This document shows, piece by piece, positions 36,372 through 44,584 of a DNA stretch of 64,000 bases. The translations under genes were made by a program, and so were the position numbers. The notes beneath the pieces are model-generated. The model was given only the letters and a program-made list of their open reading frames with translations. It ran no database searches and was not told the DNA's origin. Origin of the DNA: Bog-159 sp963707465 (GTDB taxonomy: Bacteria > Acidobacteriota > Terriglobia > Bryobacterales > Bryobacteraceae); assembly GCA_963707465.1 (NCBI GenBank), contig CAVPQK010000024.1:434001-498000 (forward strand), written 5' to 3'. The stretch's first letter is position 1. Every line of letters begins with the position of its first letter.

Positions 36372-36842
36372 ATGCGGCGGTATCTCTCAAGACAGATCGT
36401 AGTTCCATTGATTATGGCTTGCGCATTGGTGCATGGCGAGACAAGGCCGAACCTCAACGGCGTCTGGAAGATGGATCCGGCTCGAAGTGATTTCGGGAGC
36501 GGACCAGCGTCCGAGAGCCGCCTCGACAAGATCAGCCTGGATGGCGTGAACCTGAAGGACACGATTACGCAAAAGCTGCGCCGCGGCGAGGAGAGCACTT
36601 ACGACATGGTGTACACCATCGACGGAAAGGAGTGTACCAACCATGTCCGCCGCAATCTGGTGAAGAGCACGGCTAAGTGGGAAGGCGATGAACTGGTGAT
36701 CGACAGCCAGGTCTTTGCGCTGCGCCAGGCCGCCATCCAGGATCGCTGGTCGCTTTCCGCGGATGGCAAAACGATCACGCTGCGGCGCCACATGACCGGC
36801 GCGGTCAGCACGGAACAGACGGTTGTTTTCGACCGCCAGTAG
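36372..36842 (+). CDS. Small secreted lipocalin-like protein, paralogue 4 of 4
   Basis: 156 residues from the ATG at 36372, 8 bp after paralogue 3. The most diverged member: LNGVWKMDPARSDFG, YTIDGKECTNHVRRN, AKWEGDELVID, SADGKTITLRRH. Signal sequence IVVPLIMACALVHG is shorter. The four genes would be cotranscribed. Confidence 0.85.
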   Translation: MRRYLSRQIVVPLIMACALVHGETRPNLNGVWKMDPARSDFGSGPASESRLDKISLDGVNLKDTITQKLRRGEESTYDMVYTIDGKECTNHVRRNLVKSTAKWEGDELVIDSQVFALRQAAIQDRWSLSADGKTITLRRHMTGAVSTEQTVVFDRQ

Positions 36843-36896
36843 GCGGCCTAAGAGGCCGGGCCCAGAGGGCACCCCGGCTAAGAGCCTGCCCCACTA

Positions 36897-37715
36897 CTAT
36901 AAAGCTCTCCCCCGACGCCACCGGTCCTCGAACAGGCCGGTCATGGCCTCCGCCATGCCCTCGTGCTCGAATACCACGGAGGTCCAGCTTGGTGTGGTGA
37001 TCACGGGGTCGAGCAAGGCAATCATGCCCTGGCGTCCATCGAACACGGCCAGCTTCATCGGCAGGGAGTCCGCTTGCCGCACCTCGACACCGGCGGCCTC
37101 GTACTCCTGCAGTGTCTGCCGGTGCGCGTCGTCCAGGGTGCCGGCTTCGAGCAGCAGCCGGCAAGCGGCGCCGGAAACGCGCGCCTGCTTGACCAATCTT
37201 TCATCCAGCGGATCGACCGCATAGGGCGGGCGGGAAAACTCCATGTATTCCGAGCGGACTTCCGACAGCATGCGGCGATACTCGACGGCGGTTTGGGACG
37301 GATCGCTGACAATCCGCAGGAAATCGAGGGTACCGCGGCCCTCTTGCCCCTCCGAATAAACCGATTTCAGGTCGTCGATCAACGCCACGCTTGCCCGGCC
37401 GTGATCGGTCAGCTCCTGTTCCAGGGATTGGCGTTTGCGGGCCATGTAGGCGGGTAGCGCCAGGCTGGGCTCGACCGCCGAAAACAGCTTGGTACGCTCC
37501 TGCACCACCTGCGCGAAGCCCTTCTCGACCAGGCTGTCGAGCACTTCGTAGATTTTTTGCCTCGGCACATGGGCGCGTGCCGCTAACTCCAGTGCTTTGA
37601 AGCGTGGATGGCCCAGCAGAACCAGGTAGGACCGCGATTCATAGGCATTCAGCCCAAGTTGCTGAAGCCGCTTCCAAAAGCGTTGAAACTCCCCTTCGGC
37701 CCATTTCTCATTCAT
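36897..37715 (-). CDS. TrmB family transcriptional regulator
   Basis: 272 residues from the ATG at 37715 (a longer frame begins with an unlikely hydrophobic stretch). The winged helix is in residues 12-80 (LGLNAYESRSYLVLLGHP, then HVPRQKIYEVLDSLVEKGFAQVV), followed by a coiled segment and a C-terminal effector domain (HRQTLQEYEAAGVEVR). TrmB proteins usually sense sugars in archaea and some bacteria. It is divergent from the response regulator gene and may act on the shared intergenic region. Confidence 0.88.
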   Translation of the reverse strand: MNEKWAEGEFQRFWKRLQQLGLNAYESRSYLVLLGHPRFKALELAARAHVPRQKIYEVLDSLVEKGFAQVVQERTKLFSAVEPSLALPAYMARKRQSLEQELTDHGRASVALIDDLKSVYSEGQEGRGTLDFLRIVSDPSQTAVEYRRMLSEVRSEYMEFSRPPYAVDPLDERLVKQARVSGAACRLLLEAGTLDDAHRQTLQEYEAAGVEVRQADSLPMKLAVFDGRQGMIALLDPVITTPSWTSVVFEHEGMAEAMTGLFEDRWRRGRAL

Positions 37716-37845
37716 AGTCCCTAACAATAACAAAAACCGGCCGCGGAAGTGCGTCACGCGATTTGAGCCGGAATTCCAGTCTTAGCTGCGGCGGATTCGC
37801 GGGGAAATCAGTCAGGGTGGTTAACAAACACTTTGCAAGATATGA

Positions 37846-37874
37846 TTGACATAGTACTATTGGAACTCTAAAAT
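37846..37874 (+). promoter_or_regulatory. Sigma-70 promoter with palindrome in the spacer
   Basis: TTGACA (37846-37851), 17-bp spacer, TAAAAT (37869-37874). The 10-bp palindrome ATAGTACTAT (37851-37860) occupies the spacer, a classic repressor position. The -10 box overlaps the upstream candidate start codon of the response regulator, so the downstream ATG at 37897 is likely used. Confidence 0.65.
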
Positions 37875-38637
37875 GAAGCAGGTACCAGAACTTCTTATGC
37901 CTGAAAACAATGGCACTCCGGAAGAGTCTCCAGTAGCCGCGCCAGCCGATGCCAGGAAAATTCGCATCGTAGTGGCGGACGACCACCCCATATTCCGCGA
38001 CGGTTTGTGCCGCCTGCTAGCTCTCGAGTCCGATTTCGAGGTCGTGGCGCAGGCGCAGGATGGGCGGCAGGTGCTGGACGTGCTCCAAACGTATGAACCC
38101 GATATCCTGCTGCTGGACCTAAAAATGCCGGGCCTGGACGGTCTGGCCACGCTGCAAAGGCTGCAAACCGGTAAGCACCGAACCCGCGTCATCGTGCTAA
38201 CCGCCTCGGAGGACAAGAACGAGTTTGTCCAAGCCATGAAGCTGGGCACTTCCGGCATTGTGTTAAAACAGAGCGCCACCGACCTGTTGATCAAAAGCAT
38301 CCGCAAAGTGAATGCCGGCGAGATCTGGCTGGACTCCCACACGACCGCCGCCGTCATGCGTCAGTTCGCCACGGGCCCCGACGATATAGCACCGGCCACC
38401 GGGGCGCCAGCTTCGGGGGGCCGCGAGCGGGAGCGTTCCCTGCTGAGTCAAAGAGAGCGCGAAATCGTGGCTTTGGTGGCGCAGGGTTTCAAGAACAAGG
38501 AAATGGCCGAGAAGATGTTTATCAGCGAGCAGACCGTAAAAAACCACCTGCACAACATCTTCGACAAGCTGGGCGTTTCCGACCGATTGGAACTGGCCTT
38601 GTACGCTATTCACAACAATCTGCACATGGGCAAGTAG
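37873..38637 (+). CDS. NarL/FixJ-type response regulator
   Basis: 254 residues from the first ATG, or 246 from the ATG at 37897, which the promoter position favours. Receiver domain (about 29-145) with acidic pair in VVADDHPIFRDGL, phospho-acceptor Asp82 in LLLDLKMPG, and Lys in IVLKQSA. C-terminal LuxR-type HTH (LSQREREIVALVAQG, then EKMFISEQTVKNHLHNIFDKLG). No histidine kinase gene is adjacent, so it is an orphan regulator. Confidence 0.93.
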   Translation: MKQVPELLMPENNGTPEESPVAAPADARKIRIVVADDHPIFRDGLCRLLALESDFEVVAQAQDGRQVLDVLQTYEPDILLLDLKMPGLDGLATLQRLQTGKHRTRVIVLTASEDKNEFVQAMKLGTSGIVLKQSATDLLIKSIRKVNAGEIWLDSHTTAAVMRQFATGPDDIAPATGAPASGGRERERSLLSQREREIVALVAQGFKNKEMAEKMFISEQTVKNHLHNIFDKLGVSDRLELALYAIHNNLHMGK

Positions 38638-38796
38638 GGGCAGGAGCGGTTTCCCAAAAATGGGTTGCTTTGCACCGCCTTTTGGAGTATCCTGAAATTG
38701 AACGTGGATTGATTTAGGGCCTGTTTGCGGAGGTCCGGCTAATTGCAACCACGCTAAAAAGTGCTAAAGGTGAGTCGGTCTGTTCGAAGTTCTCGA

Positions 38797-38826
38797 CCCT
38801 GGGAGCCTTTGGCCCCAGGGTTTTTT
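38797..38826 (+). terminator. Rho-independent terminator
   Basis: Stem CCCTGGG (38797-38803) with CCCAGGG (38814-38820), a 10-base loop, then six T (38821-38826). It lies 160 bp after the response regulator and 35 bp before the next start. It could end the regulator mRNA, a small RNA from 38640-38796, or act as an attenuator for the following gene. Confidence 0.8.
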
Positions 38827-38861
38827 CGTCTGGGCCGATCCGCCGGATGCTGGAGGATCTA

Positions 38862-39176
38862 ATGAGCGTCTGGTCCGATGCTGTCGTCGCGGCTGCCCTT
38901 CCGCTTTTGGGTACGGAAGGGGCCCTGGTTTCGGTTTCGATTTCCGTCGAGCCGCCTCGTCTGGAAGCGCTTCTGGACGCGCTGGCGCACCTCGACTTCC
39001 CTATCAACCCGCAGATTTATCACGAAGGGTCAACCATGGTCGAATTTCCGGCCTATGAGAAGCGGCTGCCGGAAATCCGCGGCTTGCTGGAGGCTTGCGG
39101 CTTTCCGGCCAAATCGCTGGCGGCGACGGCCATGCTGGACTCCATCCGCGGCGGACACACGGCGGCGGTGGCGTAA
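38862..39176 (+). CDS. Small hypothetical protein
   Basis: 104 residues from the ATG at 38862, which has a TGGAGGATCT ribosome site; a Met five codons earlier lacks one. No family recognised. Residues 22-85 alternate strand, helix, two strands, helix (ALVSVSISVEPPRLEALLDA; then YHEGSTMVEFPAYEKRLPEI), consistent with a ferredoxin-like fold of the ACT/NapD kind, but this is a guess. It sits just after a terminator-like hairpin. Confidence 0.65.
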   Translation: MSVWSDAVVAAALPLLGTEGALVSVSISVEPPRLEALLDALAHLDFPINPQIYHEGSTMVEFPAYEKRLPEIRGLLEACGFPAKSLAATAMLDSIRGGHTAAVA

Positions 39177-39179
39177 CGA

Positions 39180-39734
39180 TTACTGGAGATTGAACGGCAC
39201 GTGACGCTCGTTATTGAGCTGCACGCTCAAGTCGCGGTCGACCGAAGAAAGCGGCGCTTGTCTCGCCTGTTGGCCGTTGTCGAGGTAATGCAGGGTGCCG
39301 CTCTCGACCCAATAGGTGGTCGCCGCGCGAATGGTCTTGTCCTGGAAAGCGATCAAGAACAGGACCGGATGGCCCGCAGGCTCCGCTGGAATCGCGTTGT
39401 CCTCGCGCGGGGCGTATTCGTGGATCACCGGATGAGCCGTTTCCGGAACCAACGGGGGCTGCGCCATCGGACCCATCACCGGCTCGCCTGCGCCCCCGGG
39501 CTGGCTGTCCGCGTAATCGGAGAACGGCTCATAATCGCCCCAATAGCCCACATAGCCGTAGCCGCGGCCGTAGCGGTCGTATCCAGGGGTTCGAGTCGAT
39601 CGCTGCATGCGCCGGGCGTGCGTACCCGACGTTATGTTGCCCGCATGGCTGCCCTTCGCGCCGCTGGCCTGGCGCGCCGCAAAAAGGCCCGGCGCCAGCA
39701 GACCGCACACGCCCAACTGGATGAGGATTTTCAT
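39180..39734 (-). CDS. Secreted hypothetical protein with Gly/Tyr-rich region
   Basis: 184 residues from the ATG at 39734 (GGAG seven bases upstream). Signal peptide (ILIQLGVCGLLAPGLFA), then a low-complexity segment with GYDRYGRGYGYVGYWGDYE, a Pro-rich linker, and a C-terminal domain (LFLIAFQDKTIRAATTYWVE, YLDNGQQARQAPLSSVDR) that recurs in acidobacterial secreted proteins. Its function is unknown. It converges on the previous gene with 3 bp between stops. Confidence 0.75.
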   Translation of the reverse strand: MKILIQLGVCGLLAPGLFAARQASGAKGSHAGNITSGTHARRMQRSTRTPGYDRYGRGYGYVGYWGDYEPFSDYADSQPGGAGEPVMGPMAQPPLVPETAHPVIHEYAPREDNAIPAEPAGHPVLFLIAFQDKTIRAATTYWVESGTLHYLDNGQQARQAPLSSVDRDLSVQLNNERHVPFNLQ

Positions 39735-39800
39735 GTACGTCTCCATTTGGAGCTTACCGCCAAATGGAATAAGTAGCAAGGTGGGTTAGTCCTACGAGGC

Positions 39801-40319
39801 TTACCAAGCGGGGGGAAGGGTAAGGCCAGCCCGGCATAGGTACTTCTGCAACAGAGCGGCGGCCTCCGGCTCGCCGAGGCCGCGCGCGGCCGAAATCTCG
39901 GTGACCAGCATGTGGCGGGAGCGTTCCATCATGCTTTTCTCGCGAAAGGAAAGCAGCCTGTCTTTTTGCAGCTTCTGCAGCTCCAGCAGGCTCTTAAAAA
40001 CCTCGGCGGCGCACAGGAGGCTGCCGGTCAGCATTTTTTCGGAATTTTCCTTAAATCGAACCTTCCAGTCACCGCTCGAGTGGCAGCTCCCAATGGCCAG
40101 GTAGGCCAGTACCCGGCTGATCTCGATGCTCGTCGTGATGGGCCGCAGCCCGATATTTGAAACCTTGGAAAAGGGGACAGTTACGGTGACGCTGCCATAG
40201 ACCATGCGCAGCAGGTAGCAGTTCTCGAACTGGCTGCCCAGCGCCCAAGCCCGGATATTCTCGATGGTTCCAACGCCTTGGTTGGGATAAACCACCTTGT
40301 CACCGATCTGAAAGGTCAT
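39801..40319 (-). CDS. CarD family transcriptional regulator
   Basis: 172 residues from the ATG at 40319, giving MTFQIGDKVVYPNQGVGTIE, the standard CarD opening; the extra ten residues upstream are not family-like. The N-terminal Tudor-like RNA polymerase-interaction domain covers about 1-60 and a helical C-terminal domain follows (LLELQKLQKDRLLSFREK). CarD proteins bind RNA polymerase beta and stabilise open complexes. It is 36 bp downstream of the FecR-like gene on the same strand. Confidence 0.9.
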   Translation of the reverse strand: MTFQIGDKVVYPNQGVGTIENIRAWALGSQFENCYLLRMVYGSVTVTVPFSKVSNIGLRPITTSIEISRVLAYLAIGSCHSSGDWKVRFKENSEKMLTGSLLCAAEVFKSLLELQKLQKDRLLSFREKSMMERSRHMLVTEISAARGLGEPEAAALLQKYLCRAGLTLPPAW

Positions 40320-40355
40320 GACGGGGTCCCCCAGTAGACCACCGGACAAAGGAAG

Positions 40356-41336
40356 CTACTTGCTCTCGGGCCTGGTCGCCACGTAGGCGACAACGCCCAC
40401 GGCCGCCGCGCCGCCGATCACGATTCCGGCGATAGCGCCCGCGGACAGCCCCCCGACCGCGATTCCCGCCACGGTGCCCGCAGCCGCCCCCTTGGCAGCC
40501 GCCGACGGCGGATTCGCGGCAGCTCGATTGAAAATATCCCGCCATTCCTGCGTGACGCTTGTTTGCCACCCCGGTAGGCCCGCCACAGCCGCATCGCACC
40601 CTCCGGGATTCGTCCGCTCGGGGACCCTGGTGACCAACACCACGCGCGCGGTTCCCTCCACGGGGTCGACCTTCACAATCGTGCCCACGATATGCACGGT
40701 GTTACCGGTTCCCTCAACCAGGGATCGCACAAAGTCTTTGCTTTGCACCTCGGATACCTGACCGTTGGAATCCACGAGGGCGAAATGACCATCCTTAAAC
40801 AGCAGGCAACCCGTGCGGTCGAAGCCGTCGGCCGCCGCTCCCGCCTGCGGCTCAAAGCTCAAATTACTGCCGGGGACGACGCTGGCAACCAGCAATCCGG
40901 ATTCGCTGAAAACGCGGACCGGTCCGTTCACCGCCGCTACCAGCACCCGGTTGCCGCCGTCCAGTTGAACTTGCGCCGCGGCGTTCGCCGTAGCCGGCGC
41001 AATGCGCAGCGTGCGAGCCTCAAACCGGAAGTCGGAACCCTTGTGCAACGCTGCCAAGCCTTGCTCCAAAACGATGCGCTTGCCTTCCACCTTCGCCCGG
41101 GAGTTTGCCCCCAGGACCATCGAGGCGCCGTGCAACTCAATGCGCGACGCGGCCTCTTCAGTCTGGACGATGGCGCCGTCGAACAAGGTGGCGCTCCCGT
41201 TCACAGCCGTGTGATTCACCTGGAACGTTCCGTCCGAAACGGCCAAACCGATGGCCGAATCGGCGGCCATGGGCAGCGAGGTCAGGGTAAGCACCAAGAT
41301 CAGAGCAAGCAGGGACCGAATACGCGTGCAAGTCAA
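40356..41336 (-). CDS. FecR-like secreted protein with Gly/Ala-rich C-terminal segment
   Basis: 326 residues. Signal peptide (SLLALILVLTLTSLPMAA), then a FecR-type beta domain (residues 30-150: VNGSATLFDGAIVQTEEAASR, LHGASMVLGANSRAKVEG). The C-terminus has a Gly/Ala-rich hydrophobic stretch (about 282-318, AGTVAGIAVGGLSAGAIAGI) and a short polar end (RPESK). This resembles a membrane anchor; it lacks the PEP motif before the helix and the basic end needed for a PEP-CTERM signal. Confidence 0.75.
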   Translation of the reverse strand: MTCTRIRSLLALILVLTLTSLPMAADSAIGLAVSDGTFQVNHTAVNGSATLFDGAIVQTEEAASRIELHGASMVLGANSRAKVEGKRIVLEQGLAALHKGSDFRFEARTLRIAPATANAAAQVQLDGGNRVLVAAVNGPVRVFSESGLLVASVVPGSNLSFEPQAGAAADGFDRTGCLLFKDGHFALVDSNGQVSEVQSKDFVRSLVEGTGNTVHIVGTIVKVDPVEGTARVVLVTRVPERTNPGGCDAAVAGLPGWQTSVTQEWRDIFNRAAANPPSAAAKGAAAGTVAGIAVGGLSAGAIAGIVIGGAAAVGVVAYVATRPESK

Positions 41337-41375
41337 TCGTCACCTCCCGACGCAAATTGGCCTACGCCGTATATT

Positions 41376-42608
41376 ATGAGAAAAGGCCCGGATTTGCAAC
41401 AGGAAAGAAGAACCGCATGGCGCTGGGGTGTTTCAGCACGGGTCGTAGCCATCGCTGCTCTGCTCCTGGCGGGTTATGAGTCGGTGCGGTTTACCCGCGC
41501 CGATTGGCTCTTCCGCGTCAACACCTTGGAGTCCCTTGGTGAAGCGATACATTTAGCGCCGGGCAACTCTTTGTATCACAGTTGGCTCGCCGAGAGGTTG
41601 GAGTTTGAGGGGCAGGATTCTCAGGCGATGCTTGAAGCGGCAGTCCGGCTGAATCCGCGGGCGGCGAAAGCCTGGACTCGCCTCGCGCTGCGGGCCGAAA
41701 TCGCCGGAGATCGGGTGGCCGCCGAACGGATGCTGCTTCAAGCCGCGGCGGTCGACCATGGATTTGCGCCGCGCTGGGCGCTCATGAATTTCTACCTGCG
41801 CCAAAACGACGCAGGCCGATTCCGGATCTGGGCCAGGCGGGCGCTCGAGATGGGTTACGGCGATCTGACATCGGTCTTCGATTTGTGCTGGACGTTCACC
41901 CAGGATGCCGGGCAAATCTCTCAATTGGTTCCGGATAGCCCGTATGTCCTCACCAAATACCTGACCTACCTCGAATCCCGGGACCGGCTGGCGTTCGCCA
42001 TACCCGTGGCCGATTCTTTGCTGCAACATGGGACCAGCGAATCCGGTCCGGCGCTGCTTGATTATTGCGACGCACAGTTGGCGCACCACGATGCGGCGGC
42101 GGCCATCGGTATATGGAATGCGCTGTGCCGGCGAAAATGGCTCGACCGGACGGCGCTCGAGCCGGACCGATGCCTCTCGCTCTCGAATGGCCATCTGCGC
42201 GGCCCGTTTCTCGAAAAGGGCTTCGACTGGCGCACGCTCTCCGATCCGGAAGTGACCATGCTGCCCATGAGTTCCGCCGGCGGCTTGAAAGTGATTCTTT
42301 CGGGACAGCAGCCGGAGTCCTGCCGCCTGCTCTGGCAGATTGTTCCGGTTGCCGCGCATCGGGCATACCGTTTGCACTTCAGCTATCGCACCAACGGGAT
42401 GAAACAAATTGGAATTGGGTGGCAAGCAGGGGGCCAGATTCAATCCGCCTTGCCGGCGAGCGAAGCGTGGAGCGAACAGACCTTCTCGTTCCGAAGCGGA
42501 GACGCGGAGCTGGTTGAACTGGCTTTGGTGTATCAGCGTCCCATCGGGCAGATGCGGGCGGAAGGCGCGTTCGAGCTCGGAGATCTCCGCCTGGACTGCC
42601 AGCCGTGA
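41376..42608 (+). CDS. TPR-containing membrane-anchored protein
   Basis: 410 residues from the ATG at 41376. An N-terminal TM segment (about 20-38, ARVVAIAALLLAGYESV) is followed by TPR-type helical repeats (residues 50-160: GNSLYHSWLAERLEFEGQDS, NPRAAKAWTRLALRAEIAGD) and a C-terminal beta-sandwich domain (residues 290-405). It overlaps by 4 bp the O-antigen-ligase-like gene; such TPR partners are common beside Wzy/WaaL proteins. It is divergent from the FecR-like gene. Confidence 0.8.
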   Translation: MRKGPDLQQERRTAWRWGVSARVVAIAALLLAGYESVRFTRADWLFRVNTLESLGEAIHLAPGNSLYHSWLAERLEFEGQDSQAMLEAAVRLNPRAAKAWTRLALRAEIAGDRVAAERMLLQAAAVDHGFAPRWALMNFYLRQNDAGRFRIWARRALEMGYGDLTSVFDLCWTFTQDAGQISQLVPDSPYVLTKYLTYLESRDRLAFAIPVADSLLQHGTSESGPALLDYCDAQLAHHDAAAAIGIWNALCRRKWLDRTALEPDRCLSLSNGHLRGPFLEKGFDWRTLSDPEVTMLPMSSAGGLKVILSGQQPESCRLLWQIVPVAAHRAYRLHFSYRTNGMKQIGIGWQAGGQIQSALPASEAWSEQTFSFRSGDAELVELALVYQRPIGQMRAEGAFELGDLRLDCQP

Positions 42609-43753
42609 AGCGTTTCTTCGAAACTGCCCTGACCGCGATTCTGCTCGCCGGAATTTTGATCGCCTGGGCACAGCCGGCCTGGCCCAGCTACCTGTTTCAG
42701 GGTGCCATCTTCGCACTGGGGGCGGCATGGCTGGCATGTTCGAGAGGCATCCGCATGCCGGTCCTTCTTTGGGCCGTCGCGCTAATCCCGGCATGGCCCT
42801 TGGCCCAGTTGGCGCTGGGCGCGACCGCGTACCGCTGGGAAACGTGGAACGCGCTTCTGTATTGGGCGACAGGCGCGGTGGTCTTCTTCCTGGCGTTGCA
42901 GGTGTATGCGGAGCCGCGCGCGTCGGGGCGATTTCTGCGCACGCTGGTGGTTTTCGGGTGCGTAATTAGCGTAGCAGCAACTCTGCAGGTGGCCATGAAG
43001 GAAACCAAGGTATTCTGGCTCTTCCCCACCGGCGAACTGGTTTATGGACCCTTTGTCTACCACAACCAGTACGCGGCATTTATCGAACTGGTGTTGCCGA
43101 TCGCATTGGCCGGCGCACTGCTCGGAAGGCGCCGCCTTTCGATTGACGGACTAGCCGCCGGCATTCTGTTTGCGTCCGTGATTGCCAGTAGTTCGCGCGC
43201 AGGTTCGGCTTTGGTTTGCCTGGAAGTCGCCGCCGCCATCGCCTGCTGCCTGGCACTTGCGAAAACCGGTTTCCGGCGGACGGTGCCGGTGCTGGGTATC
43301 ATCGCGCTGGCGATTCTCATTTTCACCGTCGCGGCCGGGTGGGAGAATCTGGGCAAGCGCTTTCAGCAGCGGGATCCGTACGCGGCCCGCCGGGATATGT
43401 TTCAGTCTTCCGTCGAAATGATCCGCGCCCGCCCATGGACCGGCTTCGGGCTCGGGACTTGGCCCACGGTTTATCCGGCCTATGCGCGTTTCGACGACGG
43501 CTTGTTCATCAACCAGGCGCATAACGATTGGGTGCAGTGGGCGGCCGAGGGCGGCATCCCATTTGCTCTTCTGATTTTTGGTGTGGTGGTTTGGGCCATT
43601 CGGCCGGCGTTGCGCTCCGTCTGGGCGATCGGCCTGCTCACGATGGCGGCGCATGCCTGGGTCGATTACCCGTTCCGGAAGGTAGGGCTGATGGCGCTTT
43701 GGTTTGCGCTGCTGGGCGTTCTGGCTGCCCCTCCCGGAACAAGAAGGCCCTGA
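42605..43753 (+). CDS. O-antigen ligase/polymerase-like membrane protein
   Basis: 382 residues with about ten TM segments and the large periplasmic loop of the Wzy_C superfamily. Motifs: LVYGPFVYHNQYAAFIEL (His-Asn) near 145, ASSSRAGSALVCLE near 200, and RPWTGFGLGTWPTVYP then INQAHNDWVQWAAEGG in the loop (about 275-315). Such proteins polymerise or ligate undecaprenyl-linked glycans. This is one of two in the window; the other is in the EPS operon. Its acceptor and sugar are unknown. Confidence 0.88.
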   Translation: MKRFFETALTAILLAGILIAWAQPAWPSYLFQGAIFALGAAWLACSRGIRMPVLLWAVALIPAWPLAQLALGATAYRWETWNALLYWATGAVVFFLALQVYAEPRASGRFLRTLVVFGCVISVAATLQVAMKETKVFWLFPTGELVYGPFVYHNQYAAFIELVLPIALAGALLGRRRLSIDGLAAGILFASVIASSSRAGSALVCLEVAAAIACCLALAKTGFRRTVPVLGIIALAILIFTVAAGWENLGKRFQQRDPYAARRDMFQSSVEMIRARPWTGFGLGTWPTVYPAYARFDDGLFINQAHNDWVQWAAEGGIPFALLIFGVVVWAIRPALRSVWAIGLLTMAAHAWVDYPFRKVGLMALWFALLGVLAAPPGTRRP

Positions 43754-43845
43754 AGCTTAGCGCGTAGCGCACTACCCGAAAAAGATACTTGTTGACAATA
43801 AGAGAAATGGAGCGCACCATTGAGCCACGTTTATGGAGGTTGCAA

Positions 43846-43878
43846 ATGGACGAATCGCGTGATCAGAAGAAGGAGTAG
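43846..43878 (+). other. Ten-codon frame with ribosome site, likely the original start of the next gene
   Basis: ATG at 43846 preceded by TGGAGGTTGCAA encodes MDESRDQKKE and then TAG. One missing base near the end would join it to the next frame as MDESRDQKKE...GLNRRRFFGAMGG, a typical Tat leader. It is therefore either a frameshifted 5' end or a very short leader peptide. Confidence 0.55.
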
Positions 43879-43907
43879 GGCTTAATCGCCGCCGCTTTTT
43901 CGGAGCG

Positions 43908-44558
43908 ATGGGAGGCGCGGCCATCGCCGCGGCGCTACTGGAAACCGCGGGGACGACTACTCCTACGCCGCAACCAGCGCCGACGCTTACCAGCCCAGCC
44001 ACGCCATCGCCTTCCGCACCGTCGACCAAACCGACCCAATCACAGGCCCCCAGAACGGCCAGACAGTGTACGGGAGGGGGCAAGCTGGGAATCTATAGCT
44101 ACTGGGACACCTGCGACGCCACCGACGCCCCGATCGGACCTACGCCCGACGCGTCCCAGCAGCAGTTTGAGTTCTACAACTACTCCTCGCACCCCCCAGG
44201 CGGAGACACCACGGCGCCTCCAGTGAACGGACTGGAGACAGGCAACCTCTACCTCACCGCAACCGCCGGCGCCGGCACGGGCGAGATTGGGGTGTACACC
44301 GCTGACTTCAACAACCCAAGCCCAACGGTCGGAATCAATATCCAGAACGAGCTCTACGTTAACAACGCCCCTGCGGGCTCCCAGGTGACTCTGGCGATTC
44401 AGGCCGCCTTCGACAACTACATCGCTTACCTGCAATGCACAAACCAGCTCACGGATAAATACGGGCACCTCGTGGCGCCGCCACCCTGCCCAACCGGCGC
44501 TTCCGCCTGCGGCAACTGCGTGAGCAGCCCAACATGCCCACCGACATACGAGTACTGA
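43908..44558 (+). CDS. Tat-type secreted hypothetical protein, 5' end apparently frameshifted
   Basis: 216 residues from the first in-frame ATG, but the open frame extends 45 bp upstream without a start codon and encodes LNRRRFFGA just before this Met: together a twin-arginine signal (RRRFFGAMGGAAIAAALLE). Residues 18-50 are Pro/Thr/Ser-rich, 55-190 are an unrecognised domain (LGIYSYWDTCDATDAP, GEIGVYTADFNNPSPTVGIN), and the end is Cys-rich (CPTGASACGNCVSSPTCPP). As sequenced, translation would lose the Tat motif. It heads a gene set with FG-GAP, parvulin and FGE-like proteins. Confidence 0.7.
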   Translation: MGGAAIAAALLETAGTTTPTPQPAPTLTSPATPSPSAPSTKPTQSQAPRTARQCTGGGKLGIYSYWDTCDATDAPIGPTPDASQQQFEFYNYSSHPPGGDTTAPPVNGLETGNLYLTATAGAGTGEIGVYTADFNNPSPTVGINIQNELYVNNAPAGSQVTLAIQAAFDNYIAYLQCTNQLTDKYGHLVAPPPCPTGASACGNCVSSPTCPPTYEY

Positions 44559-44584
44559 CGCCGGCCAAGGAAGCGAAACACGCG

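Noticed and set aside
38740..38826. A cyclic-di-GMP or other known riboswitch before the small gene at 38862.
   Set aside because: Only the terminator hairpin is clear; the conserved core sequences of the riboswitch classes I know are absent.
40356..41336. PEP-CTERM sorting signal at the C-terminus of the FecR-like protein.
   Set aside because: There is a Gly/Ala-rich helix but no PEP motif before it and no basic tail after it.
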